The position numbers and the translations under genes were made by a program. Positions 17,936 to 26,007 of a stretch of DNA of 64,000 nt are shown here, one piece after another. Positions within the stretch are counted from its first letter, which is position 1; the number at the start of each line of letters is the position of its first letter. The stretch covers positions 3,906,001-3,970,000 of the forward strand of contig NZ_CP119757.1 of the NCBI RefSeq assembly GCF_029320955.1. Direction: 5' to 3'. The notes under the pieces were generated by a model, which saw nothing but the letters and a program-made list of their open reading frames with translations, made no database searches and was not told the DNA's origin. Source of the DNA: Flavobacterium sp. YJ01. GTDB lineage: Bacteria; Bacteroidota; Bacteroidia; Flavobacteriales; Flavobacteriaceae.

Positions 17936-18003
17936 AGTTTTCAGTCGCAGTCTCAGTTTTCAGACACAGAAACAACTGAAAACTGAGACTGCGACTGAAA
18001 ACT
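17936..18003. terminator. Perfect 28-bp-arm hairpin between convergent genes
   Basis: Arms 17936-17963 and 17976-18003 are exact complements with a 12-base loop. Each arm repeats the word AGTTTTCAG at both ends with CGCAGTCTC between. The hairpin begins at the prmC stop codon and ends 6 bases before the stop of the 18010 gene, filling the whole junction. It can terminate both genes; its arms are of the echo-word repeat type. Confidence 0.8.
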
Positions 18004-18009
18004 AAAAAA

Positions 18010-19254
18010 TTATTCATATCGAAGTGCTTCAATCGGATCTAATTTAGAAGCTTTAATTGCTGGATATAAACCAGAAACCAAAGCAACACAAAAACTAGTT
18101 GCAAAAGCGGCAAAAATTGCCATCCACGGAATCACGAAAGAAAAACTCATAGCGGCAGCAATAGCAAAGCCAAGAAGTATTCCGAGAACTATCCCGACCA
18201 AACCACCAATTTGTCCAATCAACAAAGTTTCAATAAAAAACTGAAAAGCAACAGTTGTTCTTTTGGCTCCTAATGCTTTACGAACACCAATTTCGCGCGT
18301 ACGTTCTGTAACCGAAACAATCATAATATTCATTAAAGCAATTGAAGATCCAAGAATCGTAATAATGCTTATAATCCATGCTGCCCATCCTAAATATTGC
18401 GTAATTCCAAGAATACGATTAATTAAATCATCACTTCGAACCACTCCAAAATTATTGTCACGAACAGGACTTAATTTACGAACTCTACGCATTGTACTTG
18501 TCGCGTTGTCAATGGCTTGGTCTAAAACTTCTTTTTTAGAAACCATGACACTTATTGTGTAATTAATATTTGGCGCAGTGAATAAAGATCTTGCTACCTG
18601 AATCGGAATTAAGACACGTAAATCCTGACTGTTTCCAAACGTTGATCCTTTTTCTTTTAAAACGCCAATTACTTTAAATCTTGCGCCTCGAATAGAAATT
18701 ACTTTATCAATTGGATTAATGTCTTTCAGAAGTCCTTTTTCAAAGTCAGAACCAACGATGCAAGAATACGTATTGTTGTCAATATCAAACTGGTTAAAAC
18801 TTCTTCCTAAACTAGTTTCTAAACCAGAATTGGTAATAAAATGTTCGTCAACGCCAACAATTGTAATTTCAGGATCTGTTTTTTCTCCTAAATATTTTAC
18901 TTCTGCAGTTGAAGTTGCTGTAAATGATAGAGAAGTTTCGGTAAAAGGATATTTGTATTTGTTTTTGAAAGCAACAGCTTCAGGATAAGAAATAATCGGA
19001 TTGATAACTTCTCTTTCGTTTCCTCCACGGTTACGTACTTTATTTTCGTATTGATTAATATTGAAAGTGTTGGCTCCCATCGATGCAAAATCACTAGAAA
19101 TAGTATTTTCCAGAGCAGAAACCACAGTAAGAATTCCAACCAAAGCGGTAATACCTATTGCAATAATTAAAACGGTAAGAATAGTTCGCAAAATTTGCGT
19201 TTTGATAGAACCAAACGCTATTCGGATATTTTCTTTAAATAATTTTAGCATCAT
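18010..19254 (-). CDS. MacB/FtsX-type ABC transporter permease
   Basis: Four-helix permease of about 414 residues. One helix is near the N-terminus (TILTVLIIAIGITALVGIL), a large periplasmic MacB core domain follows (about 50-280), and three C-terminal helices close the FtsX domain, including SVTERTREIGVRKALGA and the last ATSFCVALVSGLYPA. Such permeases work in lipoprotein release, peptide or macrolide export or mechanotransmission. No ATPase is adjacent; the closest matching type is the LolD-like gene at 60396, 42 kb away. ATG at 19252-19254 chosen over the upstream TTG. Confidence 0.88.
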   Translation of the reverse strand: MMLKLFKENIRIAFGSIKTQILRTILTVLIIAIGITALVGILTVVSALENTISSDFASMGANTFNINQYENKVRNRGGNEREVINPIISYPEAVAFKNKYKYPFTETSLSFTATSTAEVKYLGEKTDPEITIVGVDEHFITNSGLETSLGRSFNQFDIDNNTYSCIVGSDFEKGLLKDINPIDKVISIRGARFKVIGVLKEKGSTFGNSQDLRVLIPIQVARSLFTAPNINYTISVMVSKKEVLDQAIDNATSTMRRVRKLSPVRDNNFGVVRSDDLINRILGITQYLGWAAWIISIITILGSSIALMNIMIVSVTERTREIGVRKALGAKRTTVAFQFFIETLLIGQIGGLVGIVLGILLGFAIAAAMSFSFVIPWMAIFAAFATSFCVALVSGLYPAIKASKLDPIEALRYE

Positions 19255-19434
19255 GACCAATTTGTCACGAAAATACGTTTTTTGTTACAAGTTTGTTTTC
19301 GAAGTGTTATTATTTATTTTAAAAAGTAAGATATTTGCAGACTTAAATTAAGTCGAAAGTTGAAAGTCATAAAGTCAAAAAGGCGAGTGGCTGAAGAAAC
19401 AACAGTCTGAAAAATAAAGTAGAAATAAATAATA

Positions 19435-19500
19435 TCATAAGATTTTTAGACAAAGATTGAGACAATCTGAAATCTAAAATCAACAATCTAAAATAAAGAA
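19435..19500. repeat. ATCTAAAATC-word intergenic sequence before hisS
   Basis: Short variants of AATCTAAAATCAACAATCTA, the same words as at 1-53, 24421-24486 and 58974-59046. The rest of the 19255-19501 gap has no clear promoter and no gene. Confidence 0.4.
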
Positions 19501-19501
19501 G

Positions 19502-20929
19502 ATGGCTTCAAAACCAAGTATTCCAAAAGGAACAAGAGATTTTTCACCAGCTGAGGTGTCAAAACGTCAATATATTATTCAAACGATAAAAGCAAATTTC
19601 GAAAAGTTTGGTTTTCAGCCAATCGAAACGCCTTCGTTTGAAAATTCAGATACTTTGATGGGGAAATATGGAGAAGAAGGAGATCGTCTGATTTTTAAAA
19701 TATTGAACTCTGGTAACTTTTTCTACAATAAAAGTAAAATCGAATTGCCAGAATCAATTGAAGAATTGCAACTCAACTCGGCAGAAAAAATAAGTTTAGA
19801 GCAAAGAATCGAACTGAATAAATTTACAGGAAAAATTTCTGAAAAAGCTTTGCGCTACGACTTGACAGTTCCGTTTGCGAGATACGTTGTACAGCACCAA
19901 AGCGAAATAGAATTTCCTTTTAAAAGATACCAAATTCAGCCAGTTTGGAGAGCAGATAATCCGCAAAAAGGTCGTTTTAGAGAGTTTTTTCAATGTGATG
20001 CCGATGTTGTTGGTTCAAAATCTCTTTGGCAGGAAGTAGAATTGGTTCAGCTTTACGATACTGTTTTTACATCTTTAGGTTTGGAAGGTGTTACAATTAA
20101 AATAAACAACAGAAAAATTTTATCTGGAATTGCTGAAGTAATTGGCGCTTCTGATAAATTAATCGATTTTACGGTTGCTCTTGATAAATTAGATAAAATT
20201 GGAGAAGACGGCGTTAAAAAAGAAATGATTGAAAAAGGAATTTCTGAAGAAGCTTTAGTAAAAGTACAGCCACTTTTTAGCTTTAGCGGAACTTTCGCAG
20301 ATAAAATCAATCAGCTATCAGATTTGTTGGCTTCTTCTGAGGAAGGAATGAAAGGTGTTGAAGAACTTAAATTTATTTGTGACAATGTTGCAGATTTAGG
20401 ATTGTCAACAGCAATTTTAGATTTAGATGTGACTTTGGCTCGTGGTTTAAATTATTACACAGGAGCAATTTTTGAAGTTGCGGCTCCAAAAACAGTTGCG
20501 ATGGGTTCTATTGGCGGCGGAGGAAGATACGACGATTTGACGGGTATTTTTGGTTTGAAAAATATGAGTGGTGTCGGAATTTCTTTTGGCTTGGATAGAA
20601 TTTATCTAGTTTTAGAAGAATTGCAATTATTTCCAGAAACAGTTGCGGCTACTTCTAAAGCCATTTTTATCAATTATGGAGATAAAGAAGCTTTGTATGC
20701 GTCAAAAGCAATTCAAAAATTAAGACAAGAAAATATAAAAGTGGAGTTGTATCCAGACAATGTAAAAGTAGGGAAACAATTGCAATATGCAGATAAACGT
20801 CTGATTCCGTTTGCAGTAATTGCAGGAGATAATGAAATTGCTTCAAATACTTATTCGCTTAAAAATTTAGTGACAGGCGATCAGGTTTCAGTAGATTTTG
20901 AAGGATTGAAAAAAGCTTTGTTAGCTTAA
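19502..20929 (+). CDS. hisS: Histidine--tRNA ligase
   Basis: Class II aminoacyl-tRNA synthetase that charges tRNA-His. The 475 residues contain motif 1 ([10 protein letters not shown] start region and [12 protein letters not shown]), motif 2 ([30 protein letters not shown]), and the HisRS motifs [15 protein letters not shown] and GGGGRYDDL. Motif 3 [17 protein letters not shown] and the C-terminal anticodon-binding domain (about 385-475) complete it. An insertion around residues 68-110 is common in Bacteroidota. Monocistronic; tRNA-Trp follows 120 bases downstream. Confidence 0.97.
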   Translation: MASKPSIPKGTRDFSPAEVSKRQYIIQTIKANFEKFGFQPIETPSFENSDTLMGKYGEEGDRLIFKILNSGNFFYNKSKIELPESIEELQLNSAEKISLEQRIELNKFTGKISEKALRYDLTVPFARYVVQHQSEIEFPFKRYQIQPVWRADNPQKGRFREFFQCDADVVGSKSLWQEVELVQLYDTVFTSLGLEGVTIKINNRKILSGIAEVIGASDKLIDFTVALDKLDKIGEDGVKKEMIEKGISEEALVKVQPLFSFSGTFADKINQLSDLLASSEEGMKGVEELKFICDNVADLGLSTAILDLDVTLARGLNYYTGAIFEVAAPKTVAMGSIGGGGRYDDLTGIFGLKNMSGVGISFGLDRIYLVLEELQLFPETVAATSKAIFINYGDKEALYASKAIQKLRQENIKVELYPDNVKVGKQLQYADKRLIPFAVIAGDNEIASNTYSLKNLVTGDQVSVDFEGLKKALLA

Positions 20930-21005
20930 CTGTTTGAAGCAAAGGTTTTTGCTTTGAATAGCTTATGATTAAAGGAATTTCTTTTAAAATCTCTGCATGA
21001 AATAG

Positions 21006-21036
21006 TTGCCAGTAAAGAAAAAAAACTTTTAATTTG
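21006..21036 (+). promoter_or_regulatory. Possible promoter of tRNA-Trp
   Basis: TTG at 21006-21008 and TTAATTTG at 21029-21036 (one mismatch to TAnnTTTG) are separated by 20 bases. The second ends 13 bases before the first tRNA base. Confidence 0.35.
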
Positions 21037-21049
21037 CCCACCTTAAGTT

Positions 21050-21120
21050 ACGGGCGTAGTTCAAGGGTAGAATAGCGGTCTCCAAAACCGTTGATGGGGG
21101 TTCGAATCCCTCCGCCCGTG
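21050..21120 (+). tRNA. tRNA-Trp (anticodon CCA)
   Basis: All four arms fold by eye: acceptor ACGGGCG/CGCCCGT, D stem GTTC/GAAT, anticodon stem GCGGT/ACCGT with loop CTCCAAA (anticodon CCA), and T stem GGGGG/CCCTC around TTCGAAT. The discriminator is G, as expected for bacterial tRNA-Trp. CCA is not encoded. It stands alone between hisS and grpE. Confidence 0.95.
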
Positions 21121-21129
21121 CAATAAATG

Positions 21130-21283
21130 TTTTTTACCGCAAAGAACTCAAAGTTTTTTATCTAAGAATATTTTTAAAATATAAAGTTTGCAAAGCTAAA
21201 TCTATACAAAGCTTTGCGAACTTTTTTCATTTTATAAAGCTTAAGAGAAAAAAACCTTTGCTTTCTTTGCAGTAAATTTTTCT
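21130..21283. repeat. Nested inverted repeat of GCAAAG-words
   Basis: Outer arms are ACCGCAAAGAACTCAAAG (from 21137) and CTTTGCTTTCTTTGCAGTAA (near 21257-21277). An inner pair is AAGTTTGCAAAGCT (21183) and AGCTTTGCGAACTTTT (21210). Both pairs use the same word, GCAAAG. The region lies in a 460-base gap after tRNA-Trp with no gene. Confidence 0.55.
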
Positions 21284-21293
21284 CAAAAGGCAT

Positions 21294-21330
21294 AAAAAAA
21301 AGCTTCGTCTCTATAGGCGAAGCTTTTTTT
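21294..21330. terminator. Terminator-like hairpin in the tRNA-Trp/grpE gap
   Basis: Stem AAAAAAAGCTTCG / CGAAGCTTTTTTT with a loop of about 10 bases (TCTCTATAGG) and flanking A- and T-runs. It probably ends transcripts from the hisS/tRNA side. Confidence 0.8.
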
Positions 21331-21523
21331 AATATAAGGTAAATTTGAATTAATAATTATTTTGAGGCCAAAGCCAACCCTTAAATTCAATTTTGGTGGT
21401 AATAGTTTATGTTTTTACGCTATCAAAGATAAAATAAACTATAACGTAATAGTCTTAAAATTATACTAAATTTTGAGCGCCTAATTTCCTTTTTTAAAAC
21501 TCTCATAATTAATAAAGTGACAA

Positions 21524-21556
21524 TTTGACATTTTATAAGATTTGGCAGTACTTTTG
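21524..21556 (+). promoter_or_regulatory. Promoter of grpE-dnaJ
   Basis: -33 TTTG at 21524-21527 and -7 TACTTTTG at 21549-21556, spaced by 21 bases, lie 24 bases before the grpE ATG. This is the best full match to the Bacteroidota promoter in the window. No CIRCE operator is visible. Confidence 0.7.
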
Positions 21557-21580
21557 CAATCCAACAGAAAGAAATAAAAA

Positions 21581-22159
21581 ATGAAGTTTAAAAATATTTT
21601 TAAAAATAAAAGTAATATGACTACGGAAAATACAGAATTCGATCAGGAATTAGATGATGCAACGATAGAGACTAACGCTAATGGAGAGCAGTTAATTGTT
21701 GAAGAATTAAGTGTTGAGGAGCAATTAGCTCAAGACTTGGCTAAGGAAAAAGATAAGTTTTTGAGATTATTCGCCGAATTTGAAAATTACAAAAAAAGAA
21801 CTTCAAAAGAGCGTCTTGAATTATTTAAAACAGCAAACCAAGAAGTTTTATTGGCTATGCTTCCAGTTTTAGATGATTTTGACAGAGCGACAGTAGAAAT
21901 CAATAAATCTGAGGATGAAAATCTTAAAAAAGGAGTTGAGTTGATTCATGAAAAATTGAAAAGCACTTTAGTTTCTAAAGGTTTAGAGCAAGTTGAAATC
22001 CAAGCAGGAGATGCTTTCAATGCTGATATTGCTGAGGCAATTACCCAAATTCCAGCTCCGTCTGACAAATTAAAAGGGAAAATTGTTGATGTTATTGAAA
22101 AAGGATACAAATTAGGAGACAAAATTATTCGTTTCCCTAAAGTTGTAGTTGGAAACTAA
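21581..22159 (+). CDS. grpE: Nucleotide exchange factor GrpE
   Basis: Releases ADP from DnaK in the Hsp70 cycle; cytosolic dimer. The 192 residues have an acidic N-terminus, a long coiled coil (about 50-90, ending FAEFENYKKRTSKERLELF), a four-helix bundle part (LLAMLPVLDDFDRA) and the C-terminal beta-wing (GYKLGDKIIRFPKVVVGN). Forms an operon with dnaJ 68 bases downstream; dnaK is not in the window. Confidence 0.97.
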   Translation: MKFKNIFKNKSNMTTENTEFDQELDDATIETNANGEQLIVEELSVEEQLAQDLAKEKDKFLRLFAEFENYKKRTSKERLELFKTANQEVLLAMLPVLDDFDRATVEINKSEDENLKKGVELIHEKLKSTLVSKGLEQVEIQAGDAFNADIAEAITQIPAPSDKLKGKIVDVIEKGYKLGDKIIRFPKVVVGN

Positions 22160-22227
22160 AAAGCAAATAAAAATTTCGATTCTATTTTTGAATCTGGAGT
22201 TTTAGAATTTGGAATTTAAACCTAATT

Positions 22228-23337
22228 ATGAAAAAAGATTTTTACGAAATACTAGGCATTTCAAAAAATGCTGACGCTGCCGAAATTAAAAAAGCATACA
22301 GAAAAAGTGCGCTAAAATACCATCCTGATAAAAACCCAGGCGACAAAGAGGCAGAAGAAAACTTCAAATTAGCGGCAGAAGCTTACGAAGTTTTGAGTGA
22401 TCCGCAGAAAAAAGCAAAATACGATCAGTACGGACATCAAGCATTTGATGGTTCTGGCGGATTTGGCGGTGGTCATGGCGGCATGAACATGGATGATATT
22501 TTTAGCCAATTTGGTGATATTTTTGGTGGCGGATTTGGCGGTTTCGGAGGCGGAGGCGGAGGCCCTCGTCGCGCTAAAGGAAGCAATCTTCGAATTAAAG
22601 TAAAATTGACTTTAGAAGAAATTGCAAATGGAGTTGAGAAAAAAGTAAAAGTAAAACGTAAAGTTCAGGCTAAAGGTGTAACGTATAAAACTTGTACTAC
22701 TTGTAATGGTCAAGGTCAGGTTATGCGTGTTACTAATACCATTTTAGGAAGAATGCAATCTGCGTCAACTTGTCCTACTTGTGGTGGTTCTGGTCAGATT
22801 TTAGATAAAAAACCTTCTGAGGCAGATGCACAAGGAATGGTTCAGGAAGACGAAACAGTATCAATCAAAATTCCTGCGGGAGTTGTTGACGGAATGCAGT
22901 TGAAAGTTTCTAACAAAGGTAACGATGCGCCAGGAAACAGTATTCCAGGTGATTTAATTGTTGCAATTGAAGAAATTGAACACGAATTCTTGAAACGTGA
23001 AGGTGAAAACGTTCACTTCGATTTATATATCAGTTTCCCTGAAGCAGTTTTAGGAGCTTCAAAAGATATTGAAGCAATCAACGGAAAAGTTCGTATTAAG
23101 TTGGAAGAAGGAATTCAATCTGGAAAAATCTTAAGATTAAAAGGAAAAGGAATTCCAAGTTTAAATGGTTACGGAAGCGGAGATTTATTAGTTCACGTAA
23201 ATGTTTGGACTCCAAAAACATTAAATAAAGAACAAAAACAATTCTTTGAAAATGCTTTAACAGACGAGCACTTTGCTCCAAGCCCAGAGAAATCAGAGAA
23301 ATCATTTTTTGAAAAAGTAAAAGATATGTTTTCATAA
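22228..23337 (+). CDS. dnaJ: Chaperone DnaJ with a reduced zinc finger
   Basis: Hsp40 co-chaperone that stimulates DnaK. The J-domain spans 1-70 with HPD at 32-34, then a Gly/Phe-rich linker (73-112) and a substrate-binding C-terminal half. Classical DnaJ has four CxxCxGxG motifs forming two zinc sites. Here only two remain: Cys156/159 (CTTCNGQG) and Cys182/185 (CPTCGGSG). By spacing and by the following GQV they match motifs 2 and 3, which make zinc site II; site I (motifs 1 and 4) is missing. This appears to be a flavobacterial variant and not a sequence error, because the frame and flanks are intact. 369 residues. Confidence 0.96.
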   Translation: MKKDFYEILGISKNADAAEIKKAYRKSALKYHPDKNPGDKEAEENFKLAAEAYEVLSDPQKKAKYDQYGHQAFDGSGGFGGGHGGMNMDDIFSQFGDIFGGGFGGFGGGGGGPRRAKGSNLRIKVKLTLEEIANGVEKKVKVKRKVQAKGVTYKTCTTCNGQGQVMRVTNTILGRMQSASTCPTCGGSGQILDKKPSEADAQGMVQEDETVSIKIPAGVVDGMQLKVSNKGNDAPGNSIPGDLIVAIEEIEHEFLKREGENVHFDLYISFPEAVLGASKDIEAINGKVRIKLEEGIQSGKILRLKGKGIPSLNGYGSGDLLVHVNVWTPKTLNKEQKQFFENALTDEHFAPSPEKSEKSFFEKVKDMFS

Positions 23338-23366
23338 TCGAAACTTTTTCAATATTTAAATATACT

Positions 23367-23401
23367 AAAACCCATTCTATAGATTTTAGAATGGGTTTTT
23401 T
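23367..23401 (+). terminator. Terminator after dnaJ
   Basis: Stem AAAACCCATTCTA / TAGAATGGGTTTT followed by more T, 30 bases after the dnaJ stop. Confidence 0.85.
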
Positions 23402-23494
23402 GCGTATTATTACGCAATTTCACTTCGAATTATTTACTTTTACAGTCGCTGAGCCGTAATTGGCTAAGTGACGCAGTAAATCCTTAAAAATAAC

Positions 23495-24424
23495 ATGAGC
23501 AACTTACTTGAAGTACATAAGGTCGTAAAACGATACGGCGATTATGTAGCGCTTAACGAAGTTTCATTAAATGTCCCAAAAGGCAGTATATATGGACTTT
23601 TAGGTCCGAATGGAGCTGGAAAAACTTCTCTTATCAGAATCATAAACCAAATTACATTGCCAGACAGCGGTGAAATTATTTTGGATGGTGAAAGATTACA
23701 GCCAAAACACGTACAAACTATAGGATATCTTCCTGAAGAAAGAGGTTTGTACAGTTCGATGAAAGTTGGTGAGCAATGTTTGTATTTGGCTCAAATGAAA
23801 GGACTTTCAAAAACTGAAGCCAAAAAACAATTGGATTATTGGTTTGATCGTTTAGGAATTCAAGGGTGGTGGAACAAGAAAATTCAGGAACTTTCTAAAG
23901 GAATGGCGCAGAAAATTCAGTTTGTGGTTTGCGTTCTTCACAAACCGAAATTGTTGATTTTGGATGAACCATTTTCTGGATTTGATCCTGTAAATGCAAA
24001 CATCATTAAAGATGAAATTTTAGCATTGAAAGAACAAGGTTCTACGATTATTTTTTCGACTCATAGAATGGAAAGCGTAGAGGAGCTTTGTGAAAATATC
24101 GCTTTAATTCATAAATCAAATAAGCTTATAGAAGGTAAGGTTGCCGATGTAAAGCGTCAATTTAGAACCAATAGTTTTGAAGTAGGAATTCTGACCAATA
24201 ATGTAGAAGGTTTGATGTATGATATTACACAAAAATTTACGGTTTCTCCTGCCAATTTTAAATCATTAAACGATGATTTGAAATTGAATATTGAGATTGG
24301 AAATGCAACGCCAAACGAATTGTTAAATATCTTGACACAGCGCGGACAAGTCACACATTTCGTTGAAAAAATTCCAAGCATAAACGATATTTTTATTCAA
24401 ACTGTAACAGAAAATAAAGTTTAG
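23495..24424 (+). CDS. ABC transporter ATP-binding protein (NatA-like)
   Basis: ATPase subunit of an ABC-2 exporter, 309 residues. Walker A is GPNGAGKTS (about 36-44), the signature is ELSKGMAQKIQ (the usual LSGG is LSKG, common in this group), and Walker B is LLILDEPFSGFDP. The ATPase-linked C-terminal domain DUF4162 (about 220-309) follows. It pairs with the permease gene 63 bases downstream and resembles the NatAB sodium-export or antibiotic-export type; the substrate is unknown. Its stop codon lies inside a TTTAGATTTCAGATTTAGA repeat. Confidence 0.92.
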   Translation: MSNLLEVHKVVKRYGDYVALNEVSLNVPKGSIYGLLGPNGAGKTSLIRIINQITLPDSGEIILDGERLQPKHVQTIGYLPEERGLYSSMKVGEQCLYLAQMKGLSKTEAKKQLDYWFDRLGIQGWWNKKIQELSKGMAQKIQFVVCVLHKPKLLILDEPFSGFDPVNANIIKDEILALKEQGSTIIFSTHRMESVEELCENIALIHKSNKLIEGKVADVKRQFRTNSFEVGILTNNVEGLMYDITQKFTVSPANFKSLNDDLKLNIEIGNATPNELLNILTQRGQVTHFVEKIPSINDIFIQTVTENKV

Positions 24425-24487
24425 ATTTCAGATTTAGAGCAAAAACTCGGAATCTAGAATCAACAATCTAAAATCTAAAATCAAGAA
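24421..24487. repeat. TAGATT-word inverted repeat overlapping a stop codon
   Basis: Left arm TTTAGATTTCAGATTTAGAG begins at the stop codon TAG (24422-24424) of the ATPase gene. The right arm carries the complement words AATCTAGAATC and AATCTAAAATCTAAAATC up to the next start codon. The element fills the whole gap between the two transporter genes. Confidence 0.65.
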
Positions 24488-25804
24488 ATGAGTATTATTT
24501 CATTAATTATAAAAAGAGAATTTATTGCCAAAGTCCGCAATAAATCTTTTGTTGTCATGACTTTTTTGAGTCCGCTTTTGTTTGTTGCAATTGCAGTATT
24601 TATTGGGTATTTGAGTTCGATGAAAGCAGACACCAAAAGCATCGTGATTCATGACTCAACCGGACTTTTTGTTTCGGATTTTTTAAAGGAAAATAAAAAC
24701 AGTTCGGAGTTTAAGTTTTATAATTTATCAGAATTCGATCTTCAAGCTTTAAAAGATAGTATTGCAACAGAGCGTTTTAGTGGATTAATTGTAATTCCGA
24801 AAACGAATAATGTTAATGATTTAGAAAGTAAAATTGAGTTTATTTCAAATAGCAGTCCAAGCATTTCTTTTATTGAAAATACGCAAGATGTCATTGCTTC
24901 AAAAATTACTAAATTAAATCTAGAAGAAGCAAAACTAGATACTTTGGCTATTCAAAAAGCGCAATCAAAGGTTAATATTCATTTAGTAAAAGCTTCTGGA
25001 GAAGAAAGTCTAAAAGGATTAAACGAAATTAAAATCGGAATTGGAGGCGCGTTTGGTTATTTGATTATGATGTTTATTATCATTTACGGAAATATGGTAA
25101 TGCGAAGCGTAATTGAAGAAAAAACGAACCGAATTATCGAAATCATTATTTCTTCGGTAAAACCATTTCAATTAATGATTGGAAAAATTGTAGGAACTTC
25201 TTTGGCTGGAATTTTACAATTTATGATTTGGGCCATTATTGGTTTGGGATTGATGTTTGCCGCTTCGGCATTTTTTGGAGTAAATGTTGGTCCAACAGCG
25301 AGAATTTCACCAGAGTTAATGCAATCAGCTCAGCATGAACTTTCAGGATCAGCACAAATGTATATTACTGAATTATGGAATCTGCCAATTGCTAGTATTA
25401 TTATTGGATTTATAATTTATTTTATTGGAGGATATTTTCTGTATAGTTCATTTTATGCCGCAATTGGAGCTGCAGTTGACAATCAAACCGATTCACAGCA
25501 ATTTTTATTGCCTATCATAATGCCGCTTATTTTAAGTGTTTACATCGGATTTTTTACTGTTGTAAATGATCCACACGGAAGTGTTGCAGTAATTTTTTCA
25601 ATGATTCCCCTAACTTCGCCGATAGTGATGTTAATGCGTATTCCGTTTGGTGTGCCTTGGTGGCAAATCGTAATTTCGGTATCATTATTGTTTGCAACCT
25701 TTTTCCTTGTTGTATGGTTCGCAGCCAAAATTTACCGAGTAGGTATTTTAATGTATGGCAAAAAACCAACTTGGAAGGAATTGTATAAATGGCTGAAGTA
25801 TTAG
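24488..25804 (+). CDS. ABC-2 type transporter permease (NatB-like)
   Basis: Membrane subunit of the exporter encoded with the upstream ATPase. The 438 residues follow the ABC-2 layout: one helix near residues 23-45, a large extracytoplasmic loop (about 46-185), then five to six helices including GAFGYLIMMFIIIYGNMVMRSVIEEKTNRIIEI, where the E-E-K-T-N-R-I motif is family-typical, and a C-terminal helix before KIYRVGILMYGKKP. Substrate unknown; NatB proteins move sodium or toxic compounds outward. Confidence 0.9.
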   Translation: MSIISLIIKREFIAKVRNKSFVVMTFLSPLLFVAIAVFIGYLSSMKADTKSIVIHDSTGLFVSDFLKENKNSSEFKFYNLSEFDLQALKDSIATERFSGLIVIPKTNNVNDLESKIEFISNSSPSISFIENTQDVIASKITKLNLEEAKLDTLAIQKAQSKVNIHLVKASGEESLKGLNEIKIGIGGAFGYLIMMFIIIYGNMVMRSVIEEKTNRIIEIIISSVKPFQLMIGKIVGTSLAGILQFMIWAIIGLGLMFAASAFFGVNVGPTARISPELMQSAQHELSGSAQMYITELWNLPIASIIIGFIIYFIGGYFLYSSFYAAIGAAVDNQTDSQQFLLPIIMPLILSVYIGFFTVVNDPHGSVAVIFSMIPLTSPIVMLMRIPFGVPWWQIVISVSLLFATFFLVVWFAAKIYRVGILMYGKKPTWKELYKWLKY

Positions 25805-25811
25805 TTTTTTA

Positions 25812-26000
25812 AAGTTGCAAAGGTTCAGCGGGACAAAGGTTCAAAGGTTTTTTAAATTTGGAATTTTGTAACTTCGGATTAAACAACTTTACAACTTATA
25901 CTAAAGCATAAAAAAGATATATCAAACAACAGGTTAAAAGGTAAAATAGCGACAAAGATTTTAAACTTTGTACCTCTGAACCTTTGCAACTTTGAACCTT
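25812..26000. repeat. GGTTCAAAG-word inverted repeat
   Basis: Left arm (25812-25850) is built of AAAGTTGCAAAGGTTCAG and GACAAAGGTTCAAAGG. The right arm (about 25963-26000) carries CTGAACCTTTGCAACTTT. The loop is about 100 bases. The same words occur at 38210-38240 and at 44776-45070. The right arm ends seven bases before the response-regulator ATG. Confidence 0.65.
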
Positions 26001-26007
26001 AAAAGAA

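Noticed and set aside
22228..23337. DnaJ zinc-finger loss as a sequencing deletion
   Set aside because: The frame is continuous, flanking residues join smoothly, and the two remaining motifs have plausible spacing, so a lineage variant is the simpler reading.
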